A DNA stretch of 20,484 nucleotides from JBGTIS01 sp041745535 (GCA_041745535.1 JBGTIS010000271.1:1-20484); one strand, 5' to 3'. Shown: positions 7,865-15,945, counted from the first letter of the stretch. Made by a program: numbers and translations. The notes: a model not told the origin generated them from the letters alone.

Positions 7865-9958
7865 ATGATTAACCACCCTACCTGCCTGATCACTGTAAAC
7901 TTAAAATTGTCGCGGTGTCGCTTTTTTTCTGTGCGGCGGATAAGCCAATGGCTTTTATTATCCTTTTTTTTCTTCTCTTACTGTACTACCTCTCCTACTA
8001 TGCAATCGGCCAGTTCGACCGACAGTTACAAAAAACCCAAGGGTGATGAAGTGCTGTTTACCGTTGATAATGATTCGGTTAAGGTTAAAGATTTTTTGTA
8101 CATATATAATAAAAACAATCCTGATTCGGCCAGCGGGCTTTCGGTAGAAGACCGGGAAAAAGCGATTAAAGATTACCTGGATCTGTACATCAATTTTAAA
8201 CTCAAAGTTATGGCAGCTGAAGAGGAAGGGCTGGACCAGACGGAAAATTTTGAGAAAGAACTGGCCCGGTACCGAAGACAATTGGCAAAGCCTTATCTGC
8301 TGGAAAATCAGGTTACCGAGCAATTGGTACAGGAAGCTTATCAAAGACTGCGGCAAGAAGTAAATGCTGCTCACATTTTGATTCAGGTGGCAGAAAACGC
8401 AAGTCCGGCCGATACACTCAGCGCCTATCAGAAAACAGATAGTTTGTACCGCCTGGCTGTACAGGGTGTTCCTTTCGACAAACTGGCCAGAGAGAATTCT
8501 GAAGATCCTTCAGCGAAAGTAAATGGTGGCAGTTTGGGCTATTTTACAGCCATGCAAATGGTGTATCCTTTCGAGAATGTGGCCTATGACACACCGGTTG
8601 GCAAAATTTCCAAACCCGTCAGAAGCCAGTTTGGCTATCATATTGTGAAGGTAAATGATAAACGACCTGCCCGCGGAAAAGTAAAGGTTGCCCACATCAT
8701 GTTCAGGATTGAGCCTAATGCCAGCACGGAAGATGAAGGCACCGCGCTGGAAAAAGCAAAAAAGATATACGAGCAACTGCGGCAGGGCGCCAACTGGAAT
8801 GAAATGTGCGAGCGGTTTTCCGATGATGTGTCTACCAAATCGTCGGGCGGATCGCTACCTTTTTTCGGAACAGGAAGCATGTTGGGAGCTTTTGAGGAGG
8901 CGGCTTTTTCGTTGCAGGACGCGGGCGACATTTCAGAACCGGTTCGTTCCCGGTTTGGCTGGCATATTATTAAGCTGGAAGATAAAAAAGAGGTGGCGCC
9001 ATTAAGTGAGCTGCGCCCGGAACTGGAAAGAAAAATAGCGAGAAGCGATCGATCGGAAATTCTGCAGAAAGATATGATTGGAAAGCTTAAAAAAAGCAAT
9101 AATTTCCGAAACGATCAACAGCTTGTGCAAAATCTGATAGCCGGAACTTCGTTTTCGGTTAATGGAATCGGGAAAAAAGGCGCAGCGCCTGACCAGGTTA
9201 TTTTTACCCTGAACGATACTGCTTTTACAGCCCAAAGCTTTTACCAGTTTCTGGAAGAAAATAAGAACGATGTTCATAAAGATGTGGCCGCTGTATATCA
9301 GGATTTTGTAACAAAAAGTATTGTAAATTACGAAGAAGCCCATTTGGCCGATAAGCACGACAGTTTTCGGTTATTGTTAAAGGAATACCACGATGGCATT
9401 CTGCTTTTTGAAATGATGGAAAAACAGGTTTGGAACAAAGCCGTTCAGGATAGCACAGGCCTCGCGAATTTTTTCGCAAGTAACAGAGACCAGTACCGTT
9501 GGAAAGAACGTGCGGACGCTACCATTTACGATGCCGCCAACGAAACAATTTTGAATAAACTGAAAAAATCGCTGGCCGGAAAAAAATTACCATTGGATGA
9601 GGCCAGTCGACAGGCGCTTGAAAAGGATTTTAATAAGGAATCGCCCCTTGACCTTAAAATTTATACAGGCATCTACGAGAAAGGCCAATCCAGAAACACC
9701 GCATCGGAAAGCGCGATTGATAAAATTTCGTGGGCAAAAGGCGATAAACAGCTTAGTTATAACGGAAGAAATTACCTGATTACCATACACAAAGTACTAC
9801 CACCTGCATTAAAAGAACTCGACGAAGTAAAAGGAATGGTCATTGCCGATTATCAAAACTACCTTGAGAAACAATGGATTAGTTCTTTAAAACAATTTCA
9901 TACTATAAACGTGCATGAGGATGTTGTACAACAAATTATTTATGGTGTTCCGCGATAA
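7865..9958 (+). CDS. Periplasmic peptidyl-prolyl isomerase with two parvulin (PpiC) domains
   Basis: This 697-residue protein probably catalyses proline cis-trans isomerisation and/or chaperones exported polypeptides in the periplasm. Residues 27-39 are strongly hydrophobic and end at C40, so it is a signal peptide or lipoprotein signal; the residue before the cysteine is Tyr (FSYC), which is not a standard lipobox. Residues 62-165 resemble the SurA-type helical N-terminal domain. Parvulin domain 1 spans about 166-264 (AAHILIQV, GGSLGYF, SQFGYHIVKV) and domain 2 about 272-372 (VAHIMFRI, GGSLPFFGTGSM, SRFGWHIIKLED). Residues 380-697 are a long helical region without a family I recognise. It heads an operon whose next gene overlaps its end. 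The N-terminus has 29 residues before the hydrophobic stretch, so the true start could be slightly later, though no internal ATG fits before M46. Confidence 0.9.
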   Translation: MINHPTCLITVNLKLSRCRFFSVRRISQWLLLSFFFFSYCTTSPTMQSASSTDSYKKPKGDEVLFTVDNDSVKVKDFLYIYNKNNPDSASGLSVEDREKAIKDYLDLYINFKLKVMAAEEEGLDQTENFEKELARYRRQLAKPYLLENQVTEQLVQEAYQRLRQEVNAAHILIQVAENASPADTLSAYQKTDSLYRLAVQGVPFDKLARENSEDPSAKVNGGSLGYFTAMQMVYPFENVAYDTPVGKISKPVRSQFGYHIVKVNDKRPARGKVKVAHIMFRIEPNASTEDEGTALEKAKKIYEQLRQGANWNEMCERFSDDVSTKSSGGSLPFFGTGSMLGAFEEAAFSLQDAGDISEPVRSRFGWHIIKLEDKKEVAPLSELRPELERKIARSDRSEILQKDMIGKLKKSNNFRNDQQLVQNLIAGTSFSVNGIGKKGAAPDQVIFTLNDTAFTAQSFYQFLEENKNDVHKDVAAVYQDFVTKSIVNYEEAHLADKHDSFRLLLKEYHDGILLFEMMEKQVWNKAVQDSTGLANFFASNRDQYRWKERADATIYDAANETILNKLKKSLAGKKLPLDEASRQALEKDFNKESPLDLKIYTGIYEKGQSRNTASESAIDKISWAKGDKQLSYNGRNYLITIHKVLPPALKELDEVKGMVIADYQNYLEKQWISSLKQFHTINVHEDVVQQIIYGVPR

Positions 9959-10889
9959 ACATAATTATATTTTTGTTTGGGCAGGAATAATATGTTTTTT
10001 TACAGGGTGTAACCAAATCAAATATCCGGATTTTTTGTCTTTCAAAGAAAAAGCTGTAGAGAAGAATTTCTCTTCCGAACCCCTTGCCCGTGTGTATAAC
10101 GTGCTTTTATATCCGGAAGATATTGAAGGCTTGGTGGGAGAGTACGTTTCGCCTGCTGACAGTGTCAGTATTGTAAACCGATACGTTGAGTCCTGGATCA
10201 GGAAGCAATTGCTGATTGCTGAAGCTGCCTCACAAATTGATTTTGATGAAGCAGAAATGGAGAGAAAGATATTAGATTATCGCTATGCTTTAATGACCTA
10301 CAAATTCGAAAAATATTATGTAAACGAAAAAGTAGTTAGGGAGGTAAGCGAAAATGAAATTCAGGCCTATTACGATGAAAATAAAGACAACTTTCAGTTG
10401 AAGCAGAATATCATTAAGGGTATCTTTGTTAAAATTCCTCAGGAAGCACCCCGAATAGGTAGTTTTCGCAAGCTTTTTATTGAGAAAAAGGACGAAAAAG
10501 ATGATGAGCAAATCAAGTCGTACTGCTATAGCTTTGCTACTTCTTACTCGCTGGAAGACACCATTTGGCTGAATTTTGAAGATATAATCCGGAATACACC
10601 ATTAGCCAGTATTCCTAATAAAGTACAGTTTTTACAACAAAATAAGTTTGTTGAAACTTCTGACGATAATTTTATGTATTTTCTAAAGGTTACCGAATAT
10701 AAAATTTCGGACCAGATTTCTCCGTTAGAGTTTGTAAAAGATGATATTGCCAATATTATTATCAACAAAAGAAAAATTGAGCTTACCAATAAGCTAGAAG
10801 AGAAAATTTATAAAGAAGCTAAGAAAAACGATGATTTTGAAATATTTGAAACTTCCTCAACCACAAAAGTTACCGCCAATTCCGATTAA
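9942..10889 (+). CDS. SurA-like periplasmic lipoprotein without an obvious parvulin domain
   Basis: The chosen ATG 9942 overlaps the end of the preceding gene by 17 bases and gives MVFRDKHNYIFVWAGIICFFTGC, a good lipoprotein signal with lipobox FTGC. An in-frame ATG at 9915 is possible but lengthens the overlap to 44 bases and adds nine polar residues. The mature part (about 290 residues) is helical and charged (VESWIRKQLLIAEAA, ENEIQAYYDENKDNF), matching the way SurA N-terminal regions introduce a PPIase domain, but I find no HIL / GG-LG / FG-HI parvulin signature. Its position between two parvulin genes suggests a catalytically inactive chaperone or scaffold for the same clients. This arrangement recurs in Bacteroidota to my knowledge. 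The 3' end overlaps the next gene by 59 bases in another frame. Confidence 0.8.
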   Translation: MVFRDKHNYIFVWAGIICFFTGCNQIKYPDFLSFKEKAVEKNFSSEPLARVYNVLLYPEDIEGLVGEYVSPADSVSIVNRYVESWIRKQLLIAEAASQIDFDEAEMERKILDYRYALMTYKFEKYYVNEKVVREVSENEIQAYYDENKDNFQLKQNIIKGIFVKIPQEAPRIGSFRKLFIEKKDEKDDEQIKSYCYSFATSYSLEDTIWLNFEDIIRNTPLASIPNKVQFLQQNKFVETSDDNFMYFLKVTEYKISDQISPLEFVKDDIANIIINKRKIELTNKLEEKIYKEAKKNDDFEIFETSSTTKVTANSD

Positions 10890-12237
10890 CCCGCTTTTTA
10901 TCGTTTACCTGGTAATTATAGGGTTATTATGTTTTAGCTACACCACCCATGCGCAGGTAGCCTCTACTGACACAAAGGTTATTGATGAAATACTGGCGAA
11001 AGTAGATAATTATATTGTATTAAAGTCAGAACTGGAAAATACTTACCGCGACCAGTTGGCTGCTCAGCAGGTAAACAGTGGCGGTGTTACCAAATGCCGG
11101 GTGCTGGAAAGTCTGGTAATCAGTAAAATGATGCTGGCAAAAGCTGAGATCGATTCTGTATTGGTATCAGACGACGAAGTAAATGGTGAATCACAGCGTC
11201 GTATGCAGTATTTGCTAGGGCAAATGGGTGGCTCCGAAGAGGAACTGGAAAAGTTATACGGCAAATCGCTGGGGCAAATTCAGGAAGAATTACAGGATCA
11301 GATCAAAGAACAACTGGTAATTCAGAAAATGCAGAGAGAAATTACCACCGATATTGAAGTAACTCCCGCCGAAGTTAAGAAGTTTTTTAACCGACTGCCA
11401 CAGGATAGTCTTCCTTATTATTCGGCTGAAGCTTCGGTGGCACAAATCGTAAAACGCCCCATTATCAGTAAAGCGCAAAAAGAAGTTACCCGTAAACAGT
11501 TGCTTGACATCAGAGAAAGAATTTTAAATGGGGAAAGTTTTGAAGAACTGGCTAAAAAATATTCGGAAGATCCAGGATCGGCTCCAAAAGGCGGAAATTT
11601 AGGTTTTACCGATCGGGGTACCATGGTGCCGGAATTTGAAGCCGCGGCCATGAAGTTAAAACCCGGCGAATTATCACAACCTATTGAATCGCAGTTCGGT
11701 TTTCACCTGATCGAATTGATCGAAAGACGGGGGAATCGCTTTAACAGCAAACATATTCTGCTGCGTCCGGTATCCTCTGCTTCCGATATTCAGCAGGCGG
11801 AAAGATTTCTGGACAGCCTGCGCACCTTGATTATAAAAGACAGCATTTCATTTGAAAAAGCAGCGAAAGAAAATTCTGATGATAGTTATACCGCAGCCAG
11901 TGGCGGATTTTTTATAGGCAGCGACGGCTCTAATCGGGTACCTACAGAAGAACTGGATCCGGTGGTTTTTTTCACCGTTGATACCATGAAAGTGGATTCT
12001 ATCTCAAAACCCATCGACTACCGGATGGATGATGGTACACAGGCAGTGCGTATTTTGTATTATAAAGGAAGTACCCGTCCACACCAGGCTAACCTGAAAG
12101 ACGATTATCAGAAAATTTATAACGCGGCCCTGAATGAGAAAAAGGCCAGGATATTGAGCGATTGGTTTGATAAAGCTAAAAAACAGGTTTTTATTGATGT
12201 AGATAAAGAATACGATTACTGTAGTATTATGTATTGA
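10831..12237 (+). CDS. surA: SurA-type periplasmic chaperone / peptidyl-prolyl isomerase
   Basis: SurA escorts unfolded outer-membrane proteins through the periplasm. In this 468-residue protein residues 20-42 are a signal peptide ending THA-Q. Residues 47-195 form the SurA N-terminal helical domain (IDEILAKVDNYIVLKSELE, CRVLESLVISKMMLAKAEID). Parvulin domain 1 is about 199-300 (ASVAQIVKRP, EELAKKYSEDPGSAPKGGNLGF, SQFGFHLIELIERR). Parvulin domain 2, about 303-410, is more divergent (SKHILLRPV, ASGGFFIG) and lacks the FG-HI ending, so it may not be catalytic. ATG 10831 lies 59 bases inside the preceding gene, but no later in-frame ATG precedes the signal peptide; TTG codons at positions 3 and 6 are the only alternatives. 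Translational coupling within the operon is likely. Confidence 0.92.
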   Translation: MILKYLKLPQPQKLPPIPINPLFIVYLVIIGLLCFSYTTHAQVASTDTKVIDEILAKVDNYIVLKSELENTYRDQLAAQQVNSGGVTKCRVLESLVISKMMLAKAEIDSVLVSDDEVNGESQRRMQYLLGQMGGSEEELEKLYGKSLGQIQEELQDQIKEQLVIQKMQREITTDIEVTPAEVKKFFNRLPQDSLPYYSAEASVAQIVKRPIISKAQKEVTRKQLLDIRERILNGESFEELAKKYSEDPGSAPKGGNLGFTDRGTMVPEFEAAAMKLKPGELSQPIESQFGFHLIELIERRGNRFNSKHILLRPVSSASDIQQAERFLDSLRTLIIKDSISFEKAAKENSDDSYTAASGGFFIGSDGSNRVPTEELDPVVFFTVDTMKVDSISKPIDYRMDDGTQAVRILYYKGSTRPHQANLKDDYQKIYNAALNEKKARILSDWFDKAKKQVFIDVDKEYDYCSIMY

Positions 12238-12243
12238 GGTGAG

Positions 12244-12297
12244 AGCCTTACAGTTTGCACAATACATTGAAAGACTATGGTAAGGGGAAGGCTTTTG
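12244..12297 (+). other. Possible weak attenuator after surA
   Basis: CCTTAC (12246-12251) can pair with GTAAGG (12280-12285), or AGCCTT (12244-12249) with AAGGCT (12288-12293), followed by TTTTGCC. The two pairings exclude each other and both are short with long loops. It lies in the 147-base gap between surA and the MoxR gene, and could lower read-through; evidence is thin. Confidence 0.2.
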
Positions 12298-12384
12298 CCA
12301 TCCTCATCTTACTTTTTGTAATAGTAAACACATAAATAATTCTCTTTTCAACCTTGCAGTCAGCAAAAAAATAAGTCAAACACA

Positions 12385-13350
12385 ATGGATCAAAACCCAT
12401 CGGAAATTACCCTGGCCGACAACCTTAAGGAAGACTATCAAAAATTACGTGACGAAATTAGTAAAGTAATTGTCGGGCAGGAAGAGGTAGTCAAACAATT
12501 ACTTATTTCAGTATTTTGTCAGGGACATAGTTTATTGGTGGGCGTACCGGGTCTGGCCAAAACCTTACTTATTCATACCATTGCCTCAGCCGTAAATTTA
12601 AGTTTTAATCGCATTCAGTTTACACCCGATTTAATGCCTTCGGATATTCTGGGTGCTGAAACGCTGGATAAAGACCGGAATTTTAAGTTTATCAAGGGGC
12701 CTATCTTCGCTAATATTATTCTTGCGGATGAAATTAACCGTACGCCACCCAAAACACAGGCGGCTTTGCTGGAAGCGATGCAGGAATATAAAGTAACCAT
12801 TGCCGGATCAGATTATAAACTGGAGCGTCCTTTCTTTGTATTGGCTACCCAAAACCCGATTGAGCAGGAAGGAACTTATCCGCTACCCGAAGCACAGCTT
12901 GACCGTTTCATGTTTAACATCTTTTTAGATTATCCGGCTTATGAGTCGGAAGTAGAGATTGTAAAAAGTACGACCACCGACAATAATTATGTGGTGCAGG
13001 AAGTACTTAATGGCGAGCAGATTATCCGGTATCAGCATTTGGTACGCAGGGTACCTATTGCTGATAACGTAGTGGAGTACGCCGTAAGTCTGGTTCATAA
13101 AACCCGGCCGTTTACAGCGAAAGCCGATGCGTTAGCCAATGATTATCTGGAATGGGGCGCAGGACCCAGAGCTTCTCAATACCTCGTTTTGGCTGCCAAA
13201 TGCCATGCCTTACTAAACGGCAAGTATTCACCCGATATTGAGGACGTGCGAATTCTGGCAAAACCTATTTTACGGCATCGGATAGTCCGGAATTTTAAAG
13301 CAGAAGCCGAAGGAATTACCCTAGATAATATTATTGAAAAGCTATTGTAA
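12385..13350 (+). CDS. MoxR-family AAA+ ATPase
   Basis: MoxR proteins are AAA+ ATPases thought to act as chaperones that remodel or activate partner proteins, often with von Willebrand A domain proteins. The 321-residue length fits the family. Visible motifs are Walker A GVPGLAKT (53-60), Walker B IILADE (111-116) followed by INRTPPKTQAALLEAMQE, sensor 1 around N157 in LATQNPIEQEGTYPLPEAQLDRF, and an arginine finger candidate at R174. The C-terminal lid includes WGAGPRASQYL, typical of the family. It is 147 bases after surA on the same strand. The usual partners (DUF58 and VWA genes of bat-type operons) do not follow: a hairpin overlaps the stop and the next gene is on the other strand. Its partner is therefore unknown from this window. 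Confidence 0.95.
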   Translation: MDQNPSEITLADNLKEDYQKLRDEISKVIVGQEEVVKQLLISVFCQGHSLLVGVPGLAKTLLIHTIASAVNLSFNRIQFTPDLMPSDILGAETLDKDRNFKFIKGPIFANIILADEINRTPPKTQAALLEAMQEYKVTIAGSDYKLERPFFVLATQNPIEQEGTYPLPEAQLDRFMFNIFLDYPAYESEVEIVKSTTTDNNYVVQEVLNGEQIIRYQHLVRRVPIADNVVEYAVSLVHKTRPFTAKADALANDYLEWGAGPRASQYLVLAAKCHALLNGKYSPDIEDVRILAKPILRHRIVRNFKAEAEGITLDNIIEKLL

Positions 13351-13371
13351 TAATCAGTAGCTTTTTATTTT
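13337..13371. terminator. Hairpin terminator overlapping the MoxR stop codon, probably bidirectional
   Basis: AAAAGCTA (13337-13344) pairs with TAGCTTTT (13358-13365) around a 13-base loop that contains the MoxR stop, and the plus strand continues in a T-rich tail to 13371. Because the stem is flanked by A on one side and T on the other it can also serve the minus-strand gene ending at 13380. Confidence 0.65.
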
Positions 13372-13379
13372 AAACTTAT

Positions 13380-15425
13380 CTACTGTGCGACAAGAATTTC
13401 CTCCTGAAAATTTTCAGTTACTTTATTATTTATTCCTTCATCCTCGTAGGTCTTCTGGTCTACAACTGCTTTTATAAAATCTCCGGTCCTTATTTCTTTC
13501 ATTACCGACCAAGGGCTTGTTTTATGCTCATTTATCGCCCTAACCCGCCATAAGTAAGACGTATTGCTATGCATATGGGCTATGGTATATTCTTCTTTCT
13601 CAATCACCTGATCTACCACCATAGAACTTCCTAAACTTTTTCCTTTTAGCACCTGAACCTGATACGAAGTAGCCTGTTTTACCGGTTGCCAGGCAAAGGT
13701 AAAGTTAGGATCGCTGTATATGTCACCATCATTGTAATTGATTAAAGAAGGCGTTGGCAGCACTTTAGCAACCAACAAATCGTCCAGATAAATGCCATCT
13801 CTGAAGCTGCCATCGTTATCGAATGCCCGGTTTCCACATTGCTGGAATCTGATTATGAACTGATGGGTTAACGTAAGCCTGGCAGCCGCTGCCAGAGAAT
13901 CTAAACTAAAATTGAAAAATTGCAGATCTCTTTGGGCATAATTTTCAAACTGGTATACTTTCGTAAAAGATTGTCCTCCATTGTTACTTAACCAGATGCC
14001 GTCTTCCGGATATTTTTCGTCGTAATTGTCGTACATCCAGAAGCTTAATTCAATAACCTGCTCTCCCTGCAAATTCAAAAATAAATCCATGGCGTTTACA
14101 GTATGGTTCCCATCGGCTCTACTCCCAAGCGCTAATGCGTATTTCCCCTTAATAACCTGCCTGTTGGTAACCTCAACAAATCCTGACGGAGTTATGTATT
14201 GCAGGGGTGCAGTAAGAATAGGATTTGCATGGGTAATAAAATCGCTGGAAGTCCCTGATTCAAAATCTTCTTTGAAGGGTAAAGTAGCAAAAGAAATTCG
14301 CGGCACAAAAACATGAATATCATCCAGAAAAAAACCATCGGCAATGGTACGACTTCCCTCAAAATCATCATCATCGTGTTGCTGAAAACGGATAATAAAG
14401 TTTTCTGTCAGGCTTAGCTGATGTGCTTTCGCCAGTTCATCCACATCCAGCGGGGGAAGCTGACCAAAAACTTTGGCAGACCAATTATCTAAATCAAAGT
14501 TAAAAACTTTGGTAAAAGACAAGCCCCCATTATCGCTAAAAAACAAACCGTCCTGAATGTGCTGTTCATCAAAATTGGAATAGAACCGGAAGCTAAGGGC
14601 TACCTGCTGCTGTTGTGCCAGGTGCAGGTGCAGGTCAACCGCATTGGTATTAATGGTTTTATCTACTTGGCTGCCCAACGCCAAAGCAAGTCCATTTCCT
14701 TCCGGAGAGGGCATCACCTTCACCAGCCCCGAAGGGGTGGGTAGCACATCCATTCCACTATGACCAGGCATCGCCCAACTAATAGAGGGGCCTAATGTCC
14801 CTGGTTCAAAATCTTCTTTGAAGGGTAAAGTAGCATAATTTGCCTCTGCTGTTTCTACAAGGATGTTATCCAGATAAATCCCATCACTATAATCAGCACT
14901 GCCATTAAAATCGCTTTTTCCATATTGCTGAAAGCGAATTACAAAGTTTTTGGTAAGGTTCAAACCATGCGCTTTTGCCAGTTCATCAACATCCAAAGGC
15001 GGCAACTTGCCATATACCAGCTTAGCCCAGTGCGATAAATTAAAGTTGTAAACTTTTCTGAAGGTTTCCCCGCCATTGTCACTAAAGAATATCCCATCCT
15101 GCTCCTGTGTATCATCGTTGTTGTTAAAGATCCAAAATGAAAGCAACACCTGTTGGAAGGAAGATAAATCCAGTTGCAGATCCAGCTGATTAATGGTGTA
15201 ATCGCCATCAGTATCTTTCCCCATTCGTACCGCGTGTCCACCCGTGTTGTTATTTCCTGAAAATATTTCAATAACGCCATGAGAGCCACCTGGCATGATG
15301 ACCCATTCAGGCTGGAAGGAACCGTTTTCAAAATCATCAAAAAATATTTGATGTGGCGTGCTATAAAGAGAAAGACTTGTACAAACCAGTAGGGAAGTAA
15401 ATTTTATGATAAAAAATCTCTTCAT
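13380..15425 (-). CDS. Secreted protein with three tandem ~180-residue jelly-roll-like modules and a fibronectin-III-like domain
   Basis: The 681-residue protein starts with a signal peptide (about 1-22, KRFFIIKFTSLLVCTSLSLYS). Three related modules follow at about 27-194, 196-374 and 377-555. Each has a D-FE-G opening, an ALALGS-type strand, a V-LSFW-Y-N strand, DGI-FSDNGG-SF-KVY-F, and a closing FIIRFQQ ... DGIYLDDI. Modules 1 and 2 share the 13 residues LPPLDVDELAKAH exactly. Each module looks like a MAM/concanavalin-like beta-sandwich of the type that binds glycans or other surfaces; that is inference. Residues of about 557-648 form a fibronectin-III-like domain (FTFAWQPVKQATSYQVQV, TSYLWRVRAINE). 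The C-terminus (ENFQEEILVAQ) lacks a recognisable T9SS sorting domain. DNA-level repeats indicate recent module duplication. Confidence 0.85.
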   Translation of the reverse strand: MKRFFIIKFTSLLVCTSLSLYSTPHQIFFDDFENGSFQPEWVIMPGGSHGVIEIFSGNNNTGGHAVRMGKDTDGDYTINQLDLQLDLSSFQQVLLSFWIFNNNDDTQEQDGIFFSDNGGETFRKVYNFNLSHWAKLVYGKLPPLDVDELAKAHGLNLTKNFVIRFQQYGKSDFNGSADYSDGIYLDNILVETAEANYATLPFKEDFEPGTLGPSISWAMPGHSGMDVLPTPSGLVKVMPSPEGNGLALALGSQVDKTINTNAVDLHLHLAQQQQVALSFRFYSNFDEQHIQDGLFFSDNGGLSFTKVFNFDLDNWSAKVFGQLPPLDVDELAKAHQLSLTENFIIRFQQHDDDDFEGSRTIADGFFLDDIHVFVPRISFATLPFKEDFESGTSSDFITHANPILTAPLQYITPSGFVEVTNRQVIKGKYALALGSRADGNHTVNAMDLFLNLQGEQVIELSFWMYDNYDEKYPEDGIWLSNNGGQSFTKVYQFENYAQRDLQFFNFSLDSLAAAARLTLTHQFIIRFQQCGNRAFDNDGSFRDGIYLDDLLVAKVLPTPSLINYNDGDIYSDPNFTFAWQPVKQATSYQVQVLKGKSLGSSMVVDQVIEKEEYTIAHMHSNTSYLWRVRAINEHKTSPWSVMKEIRTGDFIKAVVDQKTYEDEGINNKVTENFQEEILVAQ
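14251..14289 (-). repeat. Intragenic direct repeat, unit 1
   Basis: This 39-base segment recurs at 14797-14835 with one mismatch; the last 31 bases (14259-14289 and 14805-14835) are identical. The spacing is 546 bases, exactly 182 codons, so the repeat is in phase with the protein modules. It encodes the ATLPFKEDFE junction that opens modules 2 and 3. Confidence 0.85.
14797..14835 (-). repeat. Intragenic direct repeat, unit 2
   Basis: Partner of the repeat at 14251-14289, in the same orientation and in frame. It marks the boundary between modules 1 and 2. Near identity over 39 bases, against a more diverged background between the modules, points to recent duplication or gene conversion at module edges. 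Confidence 0.85.
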
Positions 15426-15768
15426 AGCTTTTCAGTTAAATTATAGGCGCGAAAATTAATCTGAATAATAAAACCTACATCTGTAAGGTTTGATACAAAT
15501 CTAAAGAGAATTATTTAATTTTTAAAGTAAAAAAATGTATTTATTTAATAATATACTTGATATTATGTTATTTAATAACACTTTAAATATAAAAATTTCA
15601 ATCTTTCTTCTATATACATTGTAACGAATATGAAGTAAAGCGTAATAGTTGAACATTAAGCAGATTATATTTTGTGCTATATTATGTCATAAAATTGATG
15701 GTTTTCTAATAGATGAAAGTAATTTAACTATTTTAAAAATTAAAGTACAGCATTATAAAGCAGACTTT
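15426..15768. other. AT-rich intergenic region
   Basis: Apart from the palindromic motif at 15471-15491, these 343 bases are strongly AT-rich, with many stops and runs of T and A. A short frame opening at ATG 15649 runs through here into the signal-like segment described next, but its first 40 codons look non-coding. A TAATTTTC sequence at 15451-15458 on the minus strand is one base off the -7 consensus and could serve the gene starting at 15425. Confidence 0.55.
15471..15491. promoter_or_regulatory. Palindromic motif upstream of the triple-module secreted gene, copy 2
   Basis: AAACCTACA (15471-15479) and TGTAAGGTTT (15482-15491) are complementary except for one extra base, forming a near-perfect inverted repeat. 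The block TACATCTGTAAGGTTT (15476-15491) differs at one base from that at 2761-2776. Its nearer edge lies 50 bases upstream of the minus-strand start at 15425. It fits an operator-like site; it is too tight for an ordinary hairpin loop. Confidence 0.35.
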
Positions 15769-15945
15769 ATGGTCAGATTCAATTACTTTCTACATGATAG
15801 GTTGAAAATAGGAATGTGGTTTTGTCTTGTCCTGAAATGAGTTTACATAAAATGTAAACAAAATGGAAAATACAAAACTGGGTATACCCCAGCCTATGAG
15901 AACGCGCTTTCTGGTAACTTAGCAGCATTTAGATATTATACTGGC
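15769..15945 (+). pseudogene. Disrupted 5' end of the first FG-GAP gene: signal-like start, in-frame TGA, headless propeller sequence
   Basis: In the same frame as the gene body, ATG 15769 begins a 23-codon stretch with a basic start and hydrophobic core (RLKIGMWFCLVLK) that ends at TGA 15838-15840. Directly after, 15841-15945 is open and reads on without any ATG: NGKYKTGYTPAYENALSGNLAAFRYYTG. This lines up by eye with the mature N-terminus of the neighbouring intact copy (ANGKINQAIDISGTRAIFKVEA). A bare start at 15946 would therefore remove the first propeller strand and the signal peptide. I infer that a mutation or small insertion broke the original start. A sequencing error cannot be excluded. 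Confidence 0.55.
15841..15859. repeat. Perfect 8-bp inverted repeat immediately after the in-frame TGA
   Basis: GTTTACAT (15841-15848), AAA, ATGTAAAC (15852-15859) is a perfect inverted repeat with a 3-base centre. It begins at the base after TGA 15838-15840 and sits exactly where the signal peptide cleavage region should be. It could be an insertion or excision scar, an operator, or chance in AT-rich DNA. Confidence 0.5.

Noticed and set aside
8638..9099. Long minus-strand frame inside the first parvulin gene
   Set aside because: The plus strand here encodes the second parvulin domain with clear motifs; the antisense translation (Ser-rich runs) looks like a shadow frame.
12238..12384. A riboswitch or small RNA between surA and the MoxR gene
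   Set aside because: Only short alternative pairings are visible; no known aptamer core or conserved structure could be recognised by eye.
15649..15840. 63-codon frame as an independent small gene
   Set aside because: Its first 40 codons lie in AT-rich DNA with no coding character, and its end is in frame with the FG-GAP gene, so I read the last part as a remnant of that gene's signal region.
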